The notes: a model not told the origin generated them from the letters alone. A DNA stretch of 24,364 nt from an uncultured Clostridia bacterium (GCA_934167365.1 CAKPKU010000015.1:1-24364); one strand, 5' to 3'; positions 1-8,325 are shown, counted from the stretch's first letter. Made by a program: numbers and translations.

Positions 1-288
1 AGACCATATTATAAAACAGGTATTCCAGGAGGAGATCCAAGAAATCCTTTAGGTAAAAGATGGATGGGACTTAATCTTGCAGGAACTGGAGGAGATACAT
101 ATGGAATTCATGGAACAAATAATGAATCAAGTATAGGAACTAATGCATCACATGGATGTATTAGAATGCATAATGCAGATGTTGAATCTTTCTATGATGT
201 GGTAAGTATTGGAACAACAGTAATTATAAAAAATACAAGTGCATCAGATAAAGAAATTGCAGCAGGTTATGGAATTTATATTGAGTAA
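1..288 (+). CDS. L,D-transpeptidase, YkuD domain, C-terminal part (5' truncated)
   Basis: The reading frame is open from the first base and ends with TAA at 286-288, so only about the last 95 residues are visible. They carry the two YkuD signatures: the GIHGT motif (visible residues 35-39) and SHGCIRMHN (50-58), which holds the catalytic Cys at visible residue 53. YkuD enzymes act outside the membrane. They form 3-3 peptidoglycan cross-links, or attach proteins to the wall, by way of a Cys acyl-enzyme. The N-terminal part, including any signal peptide, membrane anchor or PASTA/LysM/YkuD-associated domain, lies outside the window. A strong terminator follows directly. The family is certain from the motif; the precise substrate is not visible. 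Confidence 0.93.
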   Translation, partial: RPYYKTGIPGGDPRNPLGKRWMGLNLAGTGGDTYGIHGTNNESSIGTNASHGCIRMHNADVESFYDVVSIGTTVIIKNTSASDKEIAAGYGIYIE

Positions 289-307
289 TAGTATAAATAA
301 CTACTTT

Positions 308-344
308 TTGGAGTAAAGTGATAAAACTTTACTTCAATTTTTTT
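308..344 (+). terminator. Rho-independent terminator after the L,D-transpeptidase gene
   Basis: The arms 308-319 and 326-337 pair over 12 bp with one G-T wobble, around the loop GATAAA. A run of seven T follows. It separates the first gene from the aspS promoter. Confidence 0.85.
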
Positions 345-362
345 ATTTATTTAAAAATACCA

Positions 363-390
363 TTGAATTTTCAAAAATTCTTGATATAAT
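363..390 (+). promoter_or_regulatory. Sigma-A-type promoter of aspS
   Basis: The -35 is TTGAAT (363-368), followed by a 16-bp spacer and TATAAT (385-390). TGA directly before the hexamer makes it an extended -10. Transcription should start near 397, giving a short leader of about 33 nt. There is no room for a T-box. Confidence 0.65.
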
Positions 391-429
391 TGAAATACAT
401 TATTTTTGAGAGAAGAAAGGACTGATAAA

Positions 430-2205
430 ATGAGTAACAAATATAGAACACATAACTGTGGGGAATTAAATATAGATAATGTAGGAAAAGACGTTATATT
501 ATCAGGATGGATTCAAAGAATTAGAAATTTAGGAGCAATGAAATTTATTGATTTAAGAGATCAATATGGAATTACACAAATTGTTGTATCTGATAATGAA
601 GACATAAAAAGTCAAACAGAAAATTTAGTAACAGAAACTGTTATATGTGTACATGGTATAGTTGTTGAAAGATCTAATAAAAACGAAAAAATACCTACTG
701 GTGAAATTGAGATAGATGCAAAAAAAATAGAAGTACTTGGAAAATGCAAATCTGCTCTTCCATTTGAGGTAAATTCTGAAAAGGTAGATATTAATTCTGT
801 TAGAGAAGATTTAAGATTAGAGTATAGATTTTTAGATTTAAGAAATGAAAGAATTCATAATATAATTTTACTTCGTTCACAAGTAATGAAAACTTTAAGA
901 GCAAAATTATATGAGTTAGGTTTTTCTGAAATTCAAACTCCAATTTTAGCTAATTCTTCACCAGAAGGAGCTAGAGACTATTTAGTGCCAAGTAGATTAC
1001 ATAGTGGAGAATTTTATGCATTGCCACAAGCACCACAGCAATTTAAACAATTATTAATGGTATCAGGATTTGATAAATATTTTCAAATTGCACCATGTTT
1101 TAGGGATGAAGATCCAAGAGCAGATAGAGCACCAGGAGAATTTTATCAAGTAGACTTTGAAATGAGTTTTGCAGAGCAAGAAGATGTATTTAAGGTTTTG
1201 GAAGAATTATTTATTACAACATTTAAAAAACATACTACATGGCAAGTTGATGATGGTCCATTTATCCAAATACCATATAAAGTAGCAATGGAAAAATACG
1301 GTATAGATAAACCTGATTTAAGAAATCCATTAATAATACAAGATGCAACTGATATTTTTTCAAATACAGATTTTAATGCATTCAAAAATAAAACAATAAA
1401 AGCCATTGTTGTACCAAATGGTGCAAATCAAGGAAGAAAATTTTTTGACAACATGACAGATTTTGCAGTAAATGAATTAGAAGCAAAGGGCTTAGCATGG
1501 GTAAAATTTGATAATGAAAATAATGTATCAGGTGGAATTTCTAAATTCATAACTGATGATGTTAAGACAAGTTTAATAGAAAAATTAGGTGTTAATCCAA
1601 ATGACTCTATATTCTTTATAGCAGATGAATTTAAAACTGCTCAAAAAATAGCAGGAGGAGTTAGAATTGAGCTTGGAAAAAGATTAGATTTATTAGAAAA
1701 AAATGTATATAAATTCTGTTTAATAACAGAATTTCCAATGTATGAGTTATCAGATGAGGGAACTATTGATTTCAATCATAATCCTTTTTCAATGCCAAAG
1801 GGAGGAATGGATGCATTATTAAATGAAAATCCACTTGATATAGTAGCATATCAATTTGATGTTGTATGTAATGGTTATGAAATGGCTTCTGGAGCAGTAA
1901 GAAATCATGATCCAGAGCTTATGGTTAAGGCATTTGAAATTGCAGGATATACTGAAAAAGATGTTGAAACACGTTTTGGTGCATTATATAAAGCATTCCA
2001 ATATGGAACGCCACCACATGCAGGAGCTGCTCCAGGTCTTGATAGAATGATAATGTTAATTGCAGATTCACAAAATATTAGAGAGGTTATAGCATTTCCT
2101 AAAAATAAAAAAGCAAGAGATGTTTTAATGAATGCACCATCAGTTGTAACAGAAGATCAATTAAAAGATGTTCATATTAAAATTAGAACAGATGATGAAA
2201 AGTAA
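430..2205 (+). CDS. aspS: Aspartyl-tRNA synthetase
   Basis: Charges tRNA-Asp with aspartate in the cytoplasm. The protein has 591 residues, the usual length for a bacterial-type AspRS: N-terminal OB-fold anticodon-binding domain (about 1-110), class II catalytic core and an inserted GAD domain (about 290-430). Visible motifs are the flipping-loop/QSPQ-equivalent LPQAPQQFKQLL, motif 2 FRDEDPRADR and motif 3 GLDR (536-539). The anticodon-domain stretch RIRNLGAM has Leu at residue 34. By family knowledge, discriminating AspRS has Leu there, while the non-discriminating enzymes that also charge tRNA-Asn have His, so I infer a tRNA-Asp-specific enzyme. I chose ATG 430 because AGAAAGGA lies 8 nt upstream. 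An in-frame TTG at 406 would put that site inside the gene. It has its own promoter. Confidence 0.97.
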   Translation: MSNKYRTHNCGELNIDNVGKDVILSGWIQRIRNLGAMKFIDLRDQYGITQIVVSDNEDIKSQTENLVTETVICVHGIVVERSNKNEKIPTGEIEIDAKKIEVLGKCKSALPFEVNSEKVDINSVREDLRLEYRFLDLRNERIHNIILLRSQVMKTLRAKLYELGFSEIQTPILANSSPEGARDYLVPSRLHSGEFYALPQAPQQFKQLLMVSGFDKYFQIAPCFRDEDPRADRAPGEFYQVDFEMSFAEQEDVFKVLEELFITTFKKHTTWQVDDGPFIQIPYKVAMEKYGIDKPDLRNPLIIQDATDIFSNTDFNAFKNKTIKAIVVPNGANQGRKFFDNMTDFAVNELEAKGLAWVKFDNENNVSGGISKFITDDVKTSLIEKLGVNPNDSIFFIADEFKTAQKIAGGVRIELGKRLDLLEKNVYKFCLITEFPMYELSDEGTIDFNHNPFSMPKGGMDALLNENPLDIVAYQFDVVCNGYEMASGAVRNHDPELMVKAFEIAGYTEKDVETRFGALYKAFQYGTPPHAGAAPGLDRMIMLIADSQNIREVIAFPKNKKARDVLMNAPSVVTEDQLKDVHIKIRTDDEK

Positions 2206-2254
2206 TAAAATTGTCTAAATATGAAATTAAACAAAAACTTTTGTTCGTTTTCCA

Positions 2255-2283
2255 TTGACTAGTTTCTTTTTTGATGATAAAAT
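2255..2283 (+). promoter_or_regulatory. Promoter of the small coiled-coil gene
   Basis: TTGACT (2255-2260), a 17-bp spacer and TAAAAT (2278-2283), with TGA before the -10. The predicted start near 2290 lies 20 nt ahead of the ATG at 2310. This argues against the longer reading frame that begins at 2271. Confidence 0.6.
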
Positions 2284-2309
2284 TGAAAAGTGTAGAGGAG
2301 GAGATGTAT

Positions 2310-2531
2310 ATGGCTACAATGAGAAATAATTTAGAATTCCAAATCGATGAAATATTTTCAGTTTTAAACGAAATTTTAAAAGTACAAAATAAAGAACTTT
2401 CAAATATCAAAAAAAAACAAAGTATTATACTAAAGAAGTTAGATAAATTACAAGAGTATAATGAAATTGAGGATATGGTAAATGCAGTAATGGATAGGAG
2501 ATTACAAAAAATAGAGCAAAATTTGAAATAA
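2310..2531 (+). CDS. Small charged coiled-coil protein, 73 aa, unknown function
   Basis: I do not recognise this protein. The frame is open from 2271, but AGGAGG at 2296-2301 sits 8 nt before ATG 2310 and only 2 nt before ATG 2304, so 2310 is the likely start. The product is rich in Lys, Glu, Ile, Leu and Asn, has no Cys and no membrane segment, and shows heptad-like spacing of Ile/Leu through most of its length (for example IDEIFSVLNEILKVQNKEL and IILKKLDKLQEY). A soluble helical, probably oligomeric protein is likely. It lies between aspS and rlmN with its own extended -10 promoter and its own terminator, so it is an independent transcription unit and not a leader peptide. Real coding is supported by the RBS, promoter and terminator; the function is open. 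Confidence 0.7.
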   Translation: MATMRNNLEFQIDEIFSVLNEILKVQNKELSNIKKKQSIILKKLDKLQEYNEIEDMVNAVMDRRLQKIEQNLK

Positions 2532-2545
2532 TAAATGAAAAAATA

Positions 2546-2575
2546 ATAAGGCAGGCAATTAATTGTCTGCCTTAT
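2546..2575 (+). terminator. Terminator hairpin after the small coiled-coil gene
   Basis: ATAAGGCAGG pairs with a CTGCCTTAT arm around an AATTAATT centre, giving a stem of about 13 bp with one G-T wobble. The downstream T-tract is weak (TTATATAT), so the hairpin is clear but termination efficiency is uncertain. Confidence 0.65.
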
Positions 2576-2626
2576 ATATGTAAAAGCCTATAAGTTTTAC
2601 GTATTGTTACAATTTCATTATAAGAC

Positions 2627-2655
2627 TTGAAAAGTAGTAATATTTATGATATAAA
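2627..2655 (+). promoter_or_regulatory. Promoter of rlmN
   Basis: TTGAAA (2627-2632), a 17-bp spacer and TATAAA (2650-2655), extended by TGA. The expected start is near 2662, about 27 nt before the ATG. Confidence 0.6.
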
Positions 2656-2688
2656 TTCAATGAAGTTAAGAGAGGTAAAATATTTAAT

Positions 2689-3714
2689 ATGAAAAATATA
2701 AAAGATTATAATTTAGATGACTTAAAAGAAGAGCTATTTAGTTTAGATGAAAAAAAGTTTAGGGCAGAGCAAATTTTTAAATGGTTATATGTGGATAAAG
2801 TTAAATCTTTTGATGAAATGACAAATTTATCATTAGACCTTCGAGAAAAACTTAAAAATAATTTTACAATATGTAATTACAATATAATAAAAAAGTTAGA
2901 ATCATCAGATGGAACAAAAAAATATTTGTTTGATGTATTAGATGGAAATGCAATAGAAACAGTATTAATGCAATATCATCATGGTAAAACAGTATGTGTA
3001 TCATCTCAAATAGGTTGTAAAATGGGCTGTAAATTTTGTGCATCAACAGGAATTCCATTTGTAAGGAATTTAACTGCGGGAGAAATTGTAGAGCAAATTT
3101 TAGCAGTAGAACAAGATATAAATGATAAAATTTCAAATATAGTTTTTATGGGAATAGGAGAGCCACTAGATAATTATGATAATGTAATTAAAGCAATAAA
3201 AATACTTAATAACCCAAAAGGATTAAATATAGGAACAAGACACATAAGTGTCTCAACAAGTGGACTAGTTCCAAGAATATATGATTTAGCAAATGAAAAA
3301 ATACAATGTACATTATCAATATCATTACATGCTACAAATGATGAAAAAAGAAGTAGTATGATGCCTGTAAATAACAGATACAATATAGAAGAGCTAATGA
3401 AAGCTTGTAAAGATTACATTAAAATTACAAATAAAAGGATTTCCTTTGAATACGCATTAGCTAAAGATAATAATGATAATTTAGAAGATGCAAAACAATT
3501 GGTAAAATTACTTAAAGGAATGTTATGTCATGTAAACTTAATTCCTATCAACAAAATTGAAAATGGAAAATTTACAAAAAGTACAAATGAAAACATATTA
3601 AAATTTAGAGATTATTTAAATGAAAATGGAATTGTGGCAACAGTAAGAAGAGAGCTAGGTTCAGATATTGATGCTGCATGTGGACAGTTAAGAAGAAAAA
3701 ATCTAAAGGAATAA
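2689..3714 (+). CDS. rlmN: Dual-specificity rRNA/tRNA adenine-C2 methyltransferase RlmN
   Basis: Radical-SAM enzyme that methylates C2 of A2503 in 23S rRNA, and A37 in some tRNAs. At 341 aa it has the family's normal length. The iron-sulfur motif CKMGCKFC gives Cys110, Cys114 and Cys117. The two mechanistic Cys are also present: Cys103, equivalent to E. coli C118, and Cys331 in DIDAACGQL, equivalent to E. coli C355. The SAM-binding GIGEPLDN motif is intact. The RBS is modest (AGAGG at 2671-2675, 13 nt from the ATG), but no better start is in frame. The gene precedes prpC-prkC-rsgA-rpe, as in Bacillus, but has its own promoter, and a new promoter follows it. The fmt/rsmB genes that often lie upstream are absent here. 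Confidence 0.97.
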   Translation: MKNIKDYNLDDLKEELFSLDEKKFRAEQIFKWLYVDKVKSFDEMTNLSLDLREKLKNNFTICNYNIIKKLESSDGTKKYLFDVLDGNAIETVLMQYHHGKTVCVSSQIGCKMGCKFCASTGIPFVRNLTAGEIVEQILAVEQDINDKISNIVFMGIGEPLDNYDNVIKAIKILNNPKGLNIGTRHISVSTSGLVPRIYDLANEKIQCTLSISLHATNDEKRSSMMPVNNRYNIEELMKACKDYIKITNKRISFEYALAKDNNDNLEDAKQLVKLLKGMLCHVNLIPINKIENGKFTKSTNENILKFRDYLNENGIVATVRRELGSDIDAACGQLRRKNLKE

Positions 3715-3718
3715 TATT

Positions 3719-3747
3719 TTGTACATTATAACAATATATGGTATAAT
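3719..3747 (+). promoter_or_regulatory. Promoter of the prpC-prkC-rsgA-rpe operon
   Basis: TTGTAC (3719-3724), a 17-bp spacer and TATAAT (3742-3747), extended by TGG. It lies in the 75-nt gap after rlmN. Confidence 0.6.
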
Positions 3748-3789
3748 TATACAAAACCGTTAGAATGAATTTCTATAATAGGAGGTTGT

Positions 3790-4515
3790 ATGGAAGCTTT
3801 TGCTAGTTCTGATATAGGTAAAATCAGAGATATGAATCAAGACAGTTATTATATATCTAATGAACAGGATGAAATAAAATTATATATAGTAGCAGATGGA
3901 ATGGGTGGATATAAAGGTGGCGAAATAGCGAGCAAATTAGCTATTGAATCATCAAAAAATTATATATATAATAATTTCAATAAAATAGAAAAAAACAAAG
4001 AGGATATTTTAGATTTATTGAAAAAAGCAATTGAATATGCAAATATGGTAGTATATGAAAAATCACAAGAAGTAGAAGAATTAAATGGAATGGGTACTAC
4101 AATTGATGTTTGTTTAATATACTCAAATAGAGCATATATTGGTCATATTGGAGATAGTAGAGTTTATAGAGCAAGAAGAGAGTTCTTTAGAAAATTAACT
4201 AAAGATCACAGTTATGTACAAAAATTAGTAGATGAAGGTAATATAACAAAAGAAGAAGCTTATAATCATCCTAAAAAAAATATGCTAACAAAAGCTTTAG
4301 GATGTACAGCTTTTGTAGAGCCAGATGTTATGGTAAAAGGTTTTCTTAAAGATGATATATTATTAATGTGTACAGATGGACTAACAAATATGGTAAGAGA
4401 TGAGCTAATATATGATATCATAAAAGAGAACCCAAGATCTGCAAGTACTAATTTAGTAAAAAAAGCAAATGAGCTGGGTGGATATGATAATATTACAGCT
4501 GTAATCATATTATAA
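3790..4515 (+). CDS. prpC: PP2C-type protein Ser/Thr phosphatase (PrpC/Stp)
   Basis: Metal-dependent phosphatase that reverses phosphorylation by the PASTA kinase encoded next to it. At 241 aa it is a minimal bacterial PP2C without extra domains. The metal-binding motifs are all there: RDMNQD with Asp18, VADGMGG with Asp36, GDSRVYR, TDG with Asp196 and GGYDNIT with Asp233. The flap-like stretch TKDHSYVQKLVDEG is also typical. The start follows AGGAGG at 3780-3785 with a short 4-nt gap. The stop is 14 nt before the kinase start, so the two are made from one mRNA in matched amounts. Soluble and cytoplasmic: no signal or membrane segment. Confidence 0.96.
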   Translation: MEAFASSDIGKIRDMNQDSYYISNEQDEIKLYIVADGMGGYKGGEIASKLAIESSKNYIYNNFNKIEKNKEDILDLLKKAIEYANMVVYEKSQEVEELNGMGTTIDVCLIYSNRAYIGHIGDSRVYRARREFFRKLTKDHSYVQKLVDEGNITKEEAYNHPKKNMLTKALGCTAFVEPDVMVKGFLKDDILLMCTDGLTNMVRDELIYDIIKENPRSASTNLVKKANELGGYDNITAVIIL

Positions 4516-4529
4516 GGAGAGAGTAAAAT

Positions 4530-6524
4530 ATGAATTTAGAAGGTAGTGTTATAGGGAATAGATATAAAGTACAGGAAAAAATAGGAAATGGAGGAATGGC
4601 AACTGTATATAAAGCATTAGATCAAGTTTTAAATAGATATGTTGCTATTAAAGTTTTAAGAGAAGAATTTACAACAGATGAAGAGTTTATTAAAAGATTT
4701 AATGCAGAAGCTCAATCTGCTGCTAGATTAACTCATCCAAATATTGTTTCTGTATTTGATGTAGGTCAAGAATATAATATATATTATATTGTAATGGAAC
4801 TAATACAAGGAAAAACATTAAAACAAATAATTGAAGAAGATGGCTGTTTACCATACAGATGGGCTATAAATATTGCTACACAAATAGCATCTGCATTAGA
4901 AATGGCACATAAAAATCACATTATACATAGAGATATTAAACCACATAATATAATGATTACTGAAGATGGAGTGGCAAAGGTAACTGATTTTGGAATAGCA
5001 AAAGCTGTTTCAAATTCAACAATTACAGCTTTTGGCACAACTTTAGGCTCTGTGCATTATTTTTCTCCAGAGCATGCAAGAGGAGGATATACAGATGCAA
5101 AATCTGATTTATATTCACTTGGAGTTGTAATGTATGAAATGCTAACAGGCAAAGTTCCATTCGATGCTGATACACCAGTTTCAATAGCATTAAAGCATAT
5201 GCAAGAAGATCCAGTAGAGCCAATAAAAATAAATAAGGATATTCCATTTGCATTAAATCAAATAATTATGAAAGCAATGAAAAAAGATCCAAATGAAAGA
5301 TATCAAAATGCCACAGAAATTATTAGAGATTTAAATATGGCACTAAAAAATCCAGATGGTGGATTTGTAAAAGATACAAATTATGAAGGAGATTTTACAA
5401 AAAGAATACCAACAATTGAATCTAAAGAAGAGTTTTCTTCAACAAAACAGAGAGCATCAGATATACCAGAAAAACATAAAACTAAAATAGGAACTTTTTT
5501 TGCAGAGCATCCAAAAACAAAAGTTATTCTTATAATAGCAATTTTTATAATTATATTTGTTGCTACATTAGTAATTACTTTAACACTATCAAATTCTTCT
5601 AGTAGTAAAAATAAAAGTGGAGATGTGCAAATTCCTAATGTAGTTGGAATAAGTCAAGATGAAGCTAAAAAGAAGGTAGAAGAGCTAAAGTTAAAGTATA
5701 ATGTTCGTAGAGAAGAATACAATGCAGATGTTGAAGCTGGATTTATTATTTCTCAAGATCCTGAATATATTAATAATTATTCTGTTAAAGAAGGAAGTAC
5801 TGTAAATGTTGTTGTTAGTAAAGGTAAACAACTTGTAAAAATGCCAAAAGTAATGGGTATGGAATATTCAGAAGCAGAAAAAACATTAAGAGATCTTGGT
5901 CTTAAAATTGAAAAAGTAGAAGAAATAAGCCAAAAAGTGCAAGAGGGATATGTAATAAGTCAAGAAAATGCCGAAAATACTGATGTTGAAGCTGGGGCAA
6001 CAGTAAAAATTCATGTTAGTAAAGGAAATGGTATTAAAAAAGTAACTGTCACATCAGTAGTAGGAAAAGATAAAGAAGCAGCTAAATCAGAATTGACTGA
6101 ATTAGGTCTAGAAGTTAATATAGTTGAAGAAGAAAATACAGCTAAAAGTGATGGTGTAGTTTTAAAACAAAGTATTGATGTTGGAACTGTAGTTGAAGAA
6201 GGAACAGCAATTACATTGACTGTTAATAAAATAGAGCAAAATAAACAGGGAACTGTAAATATTAATGTAAAATCATTAGTAGCTACATATGCACAAAATG
6301 ATGATGAGGATGATGAGAAAAATAATACAGTAAGTATACGTGCTATGGTTGGATCTGATACAGTATATGACAAAAAAGTTTCTAAAGATACTGAAAACAT
6401 TAATTTTACTGTTGAAGGTAAAGGTAATATTTCTGTAAAAGTATATATAAATGGAATATTAGTTAATGGAAAAACATATACAATGGATTTAAATAGTGAA
6501 AATACTGTTTTAAATGTAAAATAA
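4530..6524 (+). CDS. prkC: Membrane Ser/Thr protein kinase with PASTA repeats (PrkC/Stk)
   Basis: Bitopic kinase that senses muropeptides or lipid II outside and phosphorylates cell-wall, division and translation proteins inside. Of its 664 aa, 1-275 form a Hanks-type kinase: glycine loop IGNGGMATVYKA (18-29), Lys41, HRDIKPHN with Asp135, DFG 153-155 and the activation loop with Thr170/Thr171. Then come a juxtamembrane linker, one membrane helix (about 332-353) and three PASTA repeats (about 367-431, 435-498 and 503-566). After the PASTA units lies an acidic stretch (DDEDDE, 591-596) and a beta-rich tail of about 70 residues. Similar tails occur in some clostridial kinases but not in Bacillus PrkC. 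The RBS is AAGGAGAG about 8 nt upstream. The gene lies between prpC and rsgA; RsgA is a known substrate of such kinases in other Firmicutes. Confidence 0.96.
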   Translation: MNLEGSVIGNRYKVQEKIGNGGMATVYKALDQVLNRYVAIKVLREEFTTDEEFIKRFNAEAQSAARLTHPNIVSVFDVGQEYNIYYIVMELIQGKTLKQIIEEDGCLPYRWAINIATQIASALEMAHKNHIIHRDIKPHNIMITEDGVAKVTDFGIAKAVSNSTITAFGTTLGSVHYFSPEHARGGYTDAKSDLYSLGVVMYEMLTGKVPFDADTPVSIALKHMQEDPVEPIKINKDIPFALNQIIMKAMKKDPNERYQNATEIIRDLNMALKNPDGGFVKDTNYEGDFTKRIPTIESKEEFSSTKQRASDIPEKHKTKIGTFFAEHPKTKVILIIAIFIIIFVATLVITLTLSNSSSSKNKSGDVQIPNVVGISQDEAKKKVEELKLKYNVRREEYNADVEAGFIISQDPEYINNYSVKEGSTVNVVVSKGKQLVKMPKVMGMEYSEAEKTLRDLGLKIEKVEEISQKVQEGYVISQENAENTDVEAGATVKIHVSKGNGIKKVTVTSVVGKDKEAAKSELTELGLEVNIVEEENTAKSDGVVLKQSIDVGTVVEEGTAITLTVNKIEQNKQGTVNINVKSLVATYAQNDDEDDEKNNTVSIRAMVGSDTVYDKKVSKDTENINFTVEGKGNISVKVYINGILVNGKTYTMDLNSENTVLNVK

Positions 6525-6528
6525 TTTT

Positions 6529-6554
6529 AATAGGTGGTTGTATGACCACCTATT
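6529..6554 (+). terminator. Hairpin between prkC and rsgA (partial terminator or attenuator)
   Basis: AATAGGTGGT pairs perfectly with ACCACCTATT over 10 bp around the loop TGTATG. Only TTTCT-like sequence follows, so read-through into rsgA is likely. It could set kinase-to-rsgA ratios or protect an mRNA end. Confidence 0.5.
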
Positions 6555-6580
6555 TCTAAATAATAAAATGGAGGTAGAAT

Positions 6581-7474
6581 TTGCAAAATAAAGGAATAAT
6601 TATTGGAAATATATCAAATATGTATTTAGTAGAAACTTTAAATACAAATACAAAAATAAAGTGTACTGCAAGAGGTAAATTCAAAGAAATTAAAGTATCC
6701 CCAACGGTTGGGGATTATGTGCAATTTGAAACATTAGATGAAAATAAATGTGTTGGTGTTATTAATGAAATATTAGATAGATCAAGTTATATTAAAAGAC
6801 CAAAACTTGCAAATTTAACTCAATTGTGTTTTGTTATTTCTATGAAAATGCCAAAACCTGATTTATTAATGCTTGATAAGCAATTAGCTTTTGCAGAGCT
6901 TAATAAATTAAAATCAATCATTTGTTTAAATAAGATAGATTTGGTAGATGAAAATTATACTGAAGAGATTGCAGAAATCTACTCAAAAATAGGATATCCA
7001 GTTATAAAGTTGAATGCCAAAAGTGGTGAAGGTATAGAAAAATTAAAAGAATTTTTTAAAAATAATATTACAGCATTTTCAGGAAATTCTGGAGTAGGAA
7101 AATCAACATTAATTAATAATATTTTTTCTGATGATATAGCTCTAGAGGGCAATATAAGTGCAAAAAATAAAAAAGGCAAAAATACTACGACAAATACGTA
7201 TTTGTACAAGATTGATAAAACCTCATATATTGCTGATACACCAGGTTTTTCTACATTTGATATTAGTGAAATTCCAAGTGAAGAATTATATACATATTTT
7301 ATAGATTTAAAAAAGTATGAGAGCGATTGTGAGTTTGTTGGTTGTACACATATAAAAGAAGAGCATTGTGGAATAAAATATGCGTTAGAGCGTGGAGATA
7401 TTTCAAAAAGCAGATATGATAATTTTCAAAAAATATATTTAGAATTAAAAGATAAGGAGGCACATAAATGGTAG
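6581..7474 (+). CDS. rsgA: Ribosome small-subunit-dependent GTPase RsgA
   Basis: Circularly permuted GTPase that assists late maturation of the 30S subunit. At 297 aa it has an N-terminal OB-fold (about 1-70). The permuted GTPase order is visible: G4 NKID (117-120) comes before G1 GNSGVGKST (168-176), the TTT switch (202-204) and G3 DTPG (219-222). A C-terminal zinc motif follows, with Cys250, Cys255, His257 and Cys263. Translation starts at TTG 6581 behind GGAGGT (6570-6575), 5 nt away. No ATG lies near in frame. The 3' end overlaps rpe by 7 nt, so the two are translationally coupled. Confidence 0.96.
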   Translation: MQNKGIIIGNISNMYLVETLNTNTKIKCTARGKFKEIKVSPTVGDYVQFETLDENKCVGVINEILDRSSYIKRPKLANLTQLCFVISMKMPKPDLLMLDKQLAFAELNKLKSIICLNKIDLVDENYTEEIAEIYSKIGYPVIKLNAKSGEGIEKLKEFFKNNITAFSGNSGVGKSTLINNIFSDDIALEGNISAKNKKGKNTTTNTYLYKIDKTSYIADTPGFSTFDISEIPSEELYTYFIDLKKYESDCEFVGCTHIKEEHCGIKYALERGDISKSRYDNFQKIYLELKDKEAHKW

Positions 7475-8127
7475 AAGTAGCAACATCACTTTTAACAGTT
7501 CCTAAAGATAAAGTTGTAAAAACAATTTATAATTTAGAGGTTGGTAAAACTGATTATTTTCATATAGATGTAATGGATGGAAAATTTGTAGAAAGCTTTA
7601 CAAATGAAGTTATGGAGGAATATTGTGGGTATATTAAATCAATTTCAAACATACCACTTGATATTCATTTAATGGTAAAAGATGTAATGTGTTATGTTGA
7701 TAAATATTTAAATTATGAACCAAATATAATAACATTTCATATAGAGGCTGTGAAAAACGAAGAAGAAGCTTTAAAAATTATAAATTATATAAAATCTAAT
7801 AACTGCAAAGTAGGAATTGCTATAAACCCTAAAACAAAGATTTCAAAAATAGAAGGCTTATTAAAGTTTGTACATACAATATTAGTAATGACAGTAGAGC
7901 CAGGAAAAGGAGGACAAGAGCTAATAATACCAACTATTGAGAAAATCAAAGAATTAAAGGAATTTATTAATAAAAATAATATAGATATAGACATTGAAGC
8001 AGATGGTGGAATTAAAACAGAAAATGTTGATAATGTAAAAAATGCTGGAGCTAATATAATTGTTTCAGGAAGCGGAATTGTAAATAGTGATAATTTTGGT
8101 GATACAATTAGTAAATTAAAATCATAA
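7468..8127 (+). CDS. rpe: Ribulose-phosphate 3-epimerase
   Basis: Interconverts ribulose-5-phosphate and xylulose-5-phosphate in the pentose phosphate pathway. The 219-aa TIM barrel keeps the metal and catalytic set: His32 and Asp34 in HIDVMDG, His67 in DIHLMV and Asp179 in EADGGI. The phosphate-binding end ANIIVSGSGI and the barrel strand MTVEPGKGGQ are also present. The N-terminus (ATSLLTVPKDKV) and the segment after GGQ, where QSFI-like sequence is usual, diverge from the consensus, so this is a divergent family member. ATG 7468 follows AAGGAGG (7454-7460) by 7 nt and lies inside the end of rsgA. It is the last gene of the prpC operon, and the rsgA-rpe order is conserved in Firmicutes. Confidence 0.93.
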   Translation: MVEVATSLLTVPKDKVVKTIYNLEVGKTDYFHIDVMDGKFVESFTNEVMEEYCGYIKSISNIPLDIHLMVKDVMCYVDKYLNYEPNIITFHIEAVKNEEEALKIINYIKSNNCKVGIAINPKTKISKIEGLLKFVHTILVMTVEPGKGGQELIIPTIEKIKELKEFINKNNIDIDIEADGGIKTENVDNVKNAGANIIVSGSGIVNSDNFGDTISKLKS

Positions 8128-8140
8128 TAGTATAGATTGT

Positions 8141-8165
8141 ATATTATTAGTAATAATATATTTTT
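8141..8165 (+). terminator. AT-only hairpin after rpe
   Basis: ATATTATT and AATAATAT pair around AGT, and TATATTTTTA follows shortly after. An all-A/T stem is weak, so this may be a partial terminator in front of the stronger one at 8326. Confidence 0.35.
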
Positions 8166-8325
8166 AGAAATTATAAATATTATTCGTATAATAGAAAAAT
8201 GCTTTTTTTTATATAAAGTAGTTCATTATATCTTTAGTTTAATTTGACATATATATGAAGGCTAAAAAAGTAGAATACTTATATTTCTTTTATATTGGAA
8301 AAATAAAGGTTTTATATTATATAAA
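8166..8325. other. AT-rich intergenic stretch with no gene
   Basis: Between rpe and the convergent DUF4364 gene I see no supported coding region. A TTGACA at 8244-8249 and a TATAAT at 8187-8192 occur, but neither has a partner at proper spacing. Confidence 0.6.

Noticed and set aside
2230..2245. AACAAAA/TTTTGTT inverted repeat after aspS as a terminator
   Set aside because: The loop would be only 2 nt and the T-tail is broken; AT-only pairing of this size is expected by chance.
6011..6400. 129-codon minus strand frame opposite the PASTA region of prkC
   Set aside because: Shadow of the kinase gene: Ser/Val/Thr-rich translation with no family resemblance and no start signals.
8244..8276. Perfect -35 hexamer TTGACA at 8244-8249
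   Set aside because: The nearest -10-like hexamer (TAGAAT, 8271) is 21 bp away, too far, and there is no gene downstream on this strand before the terminator.
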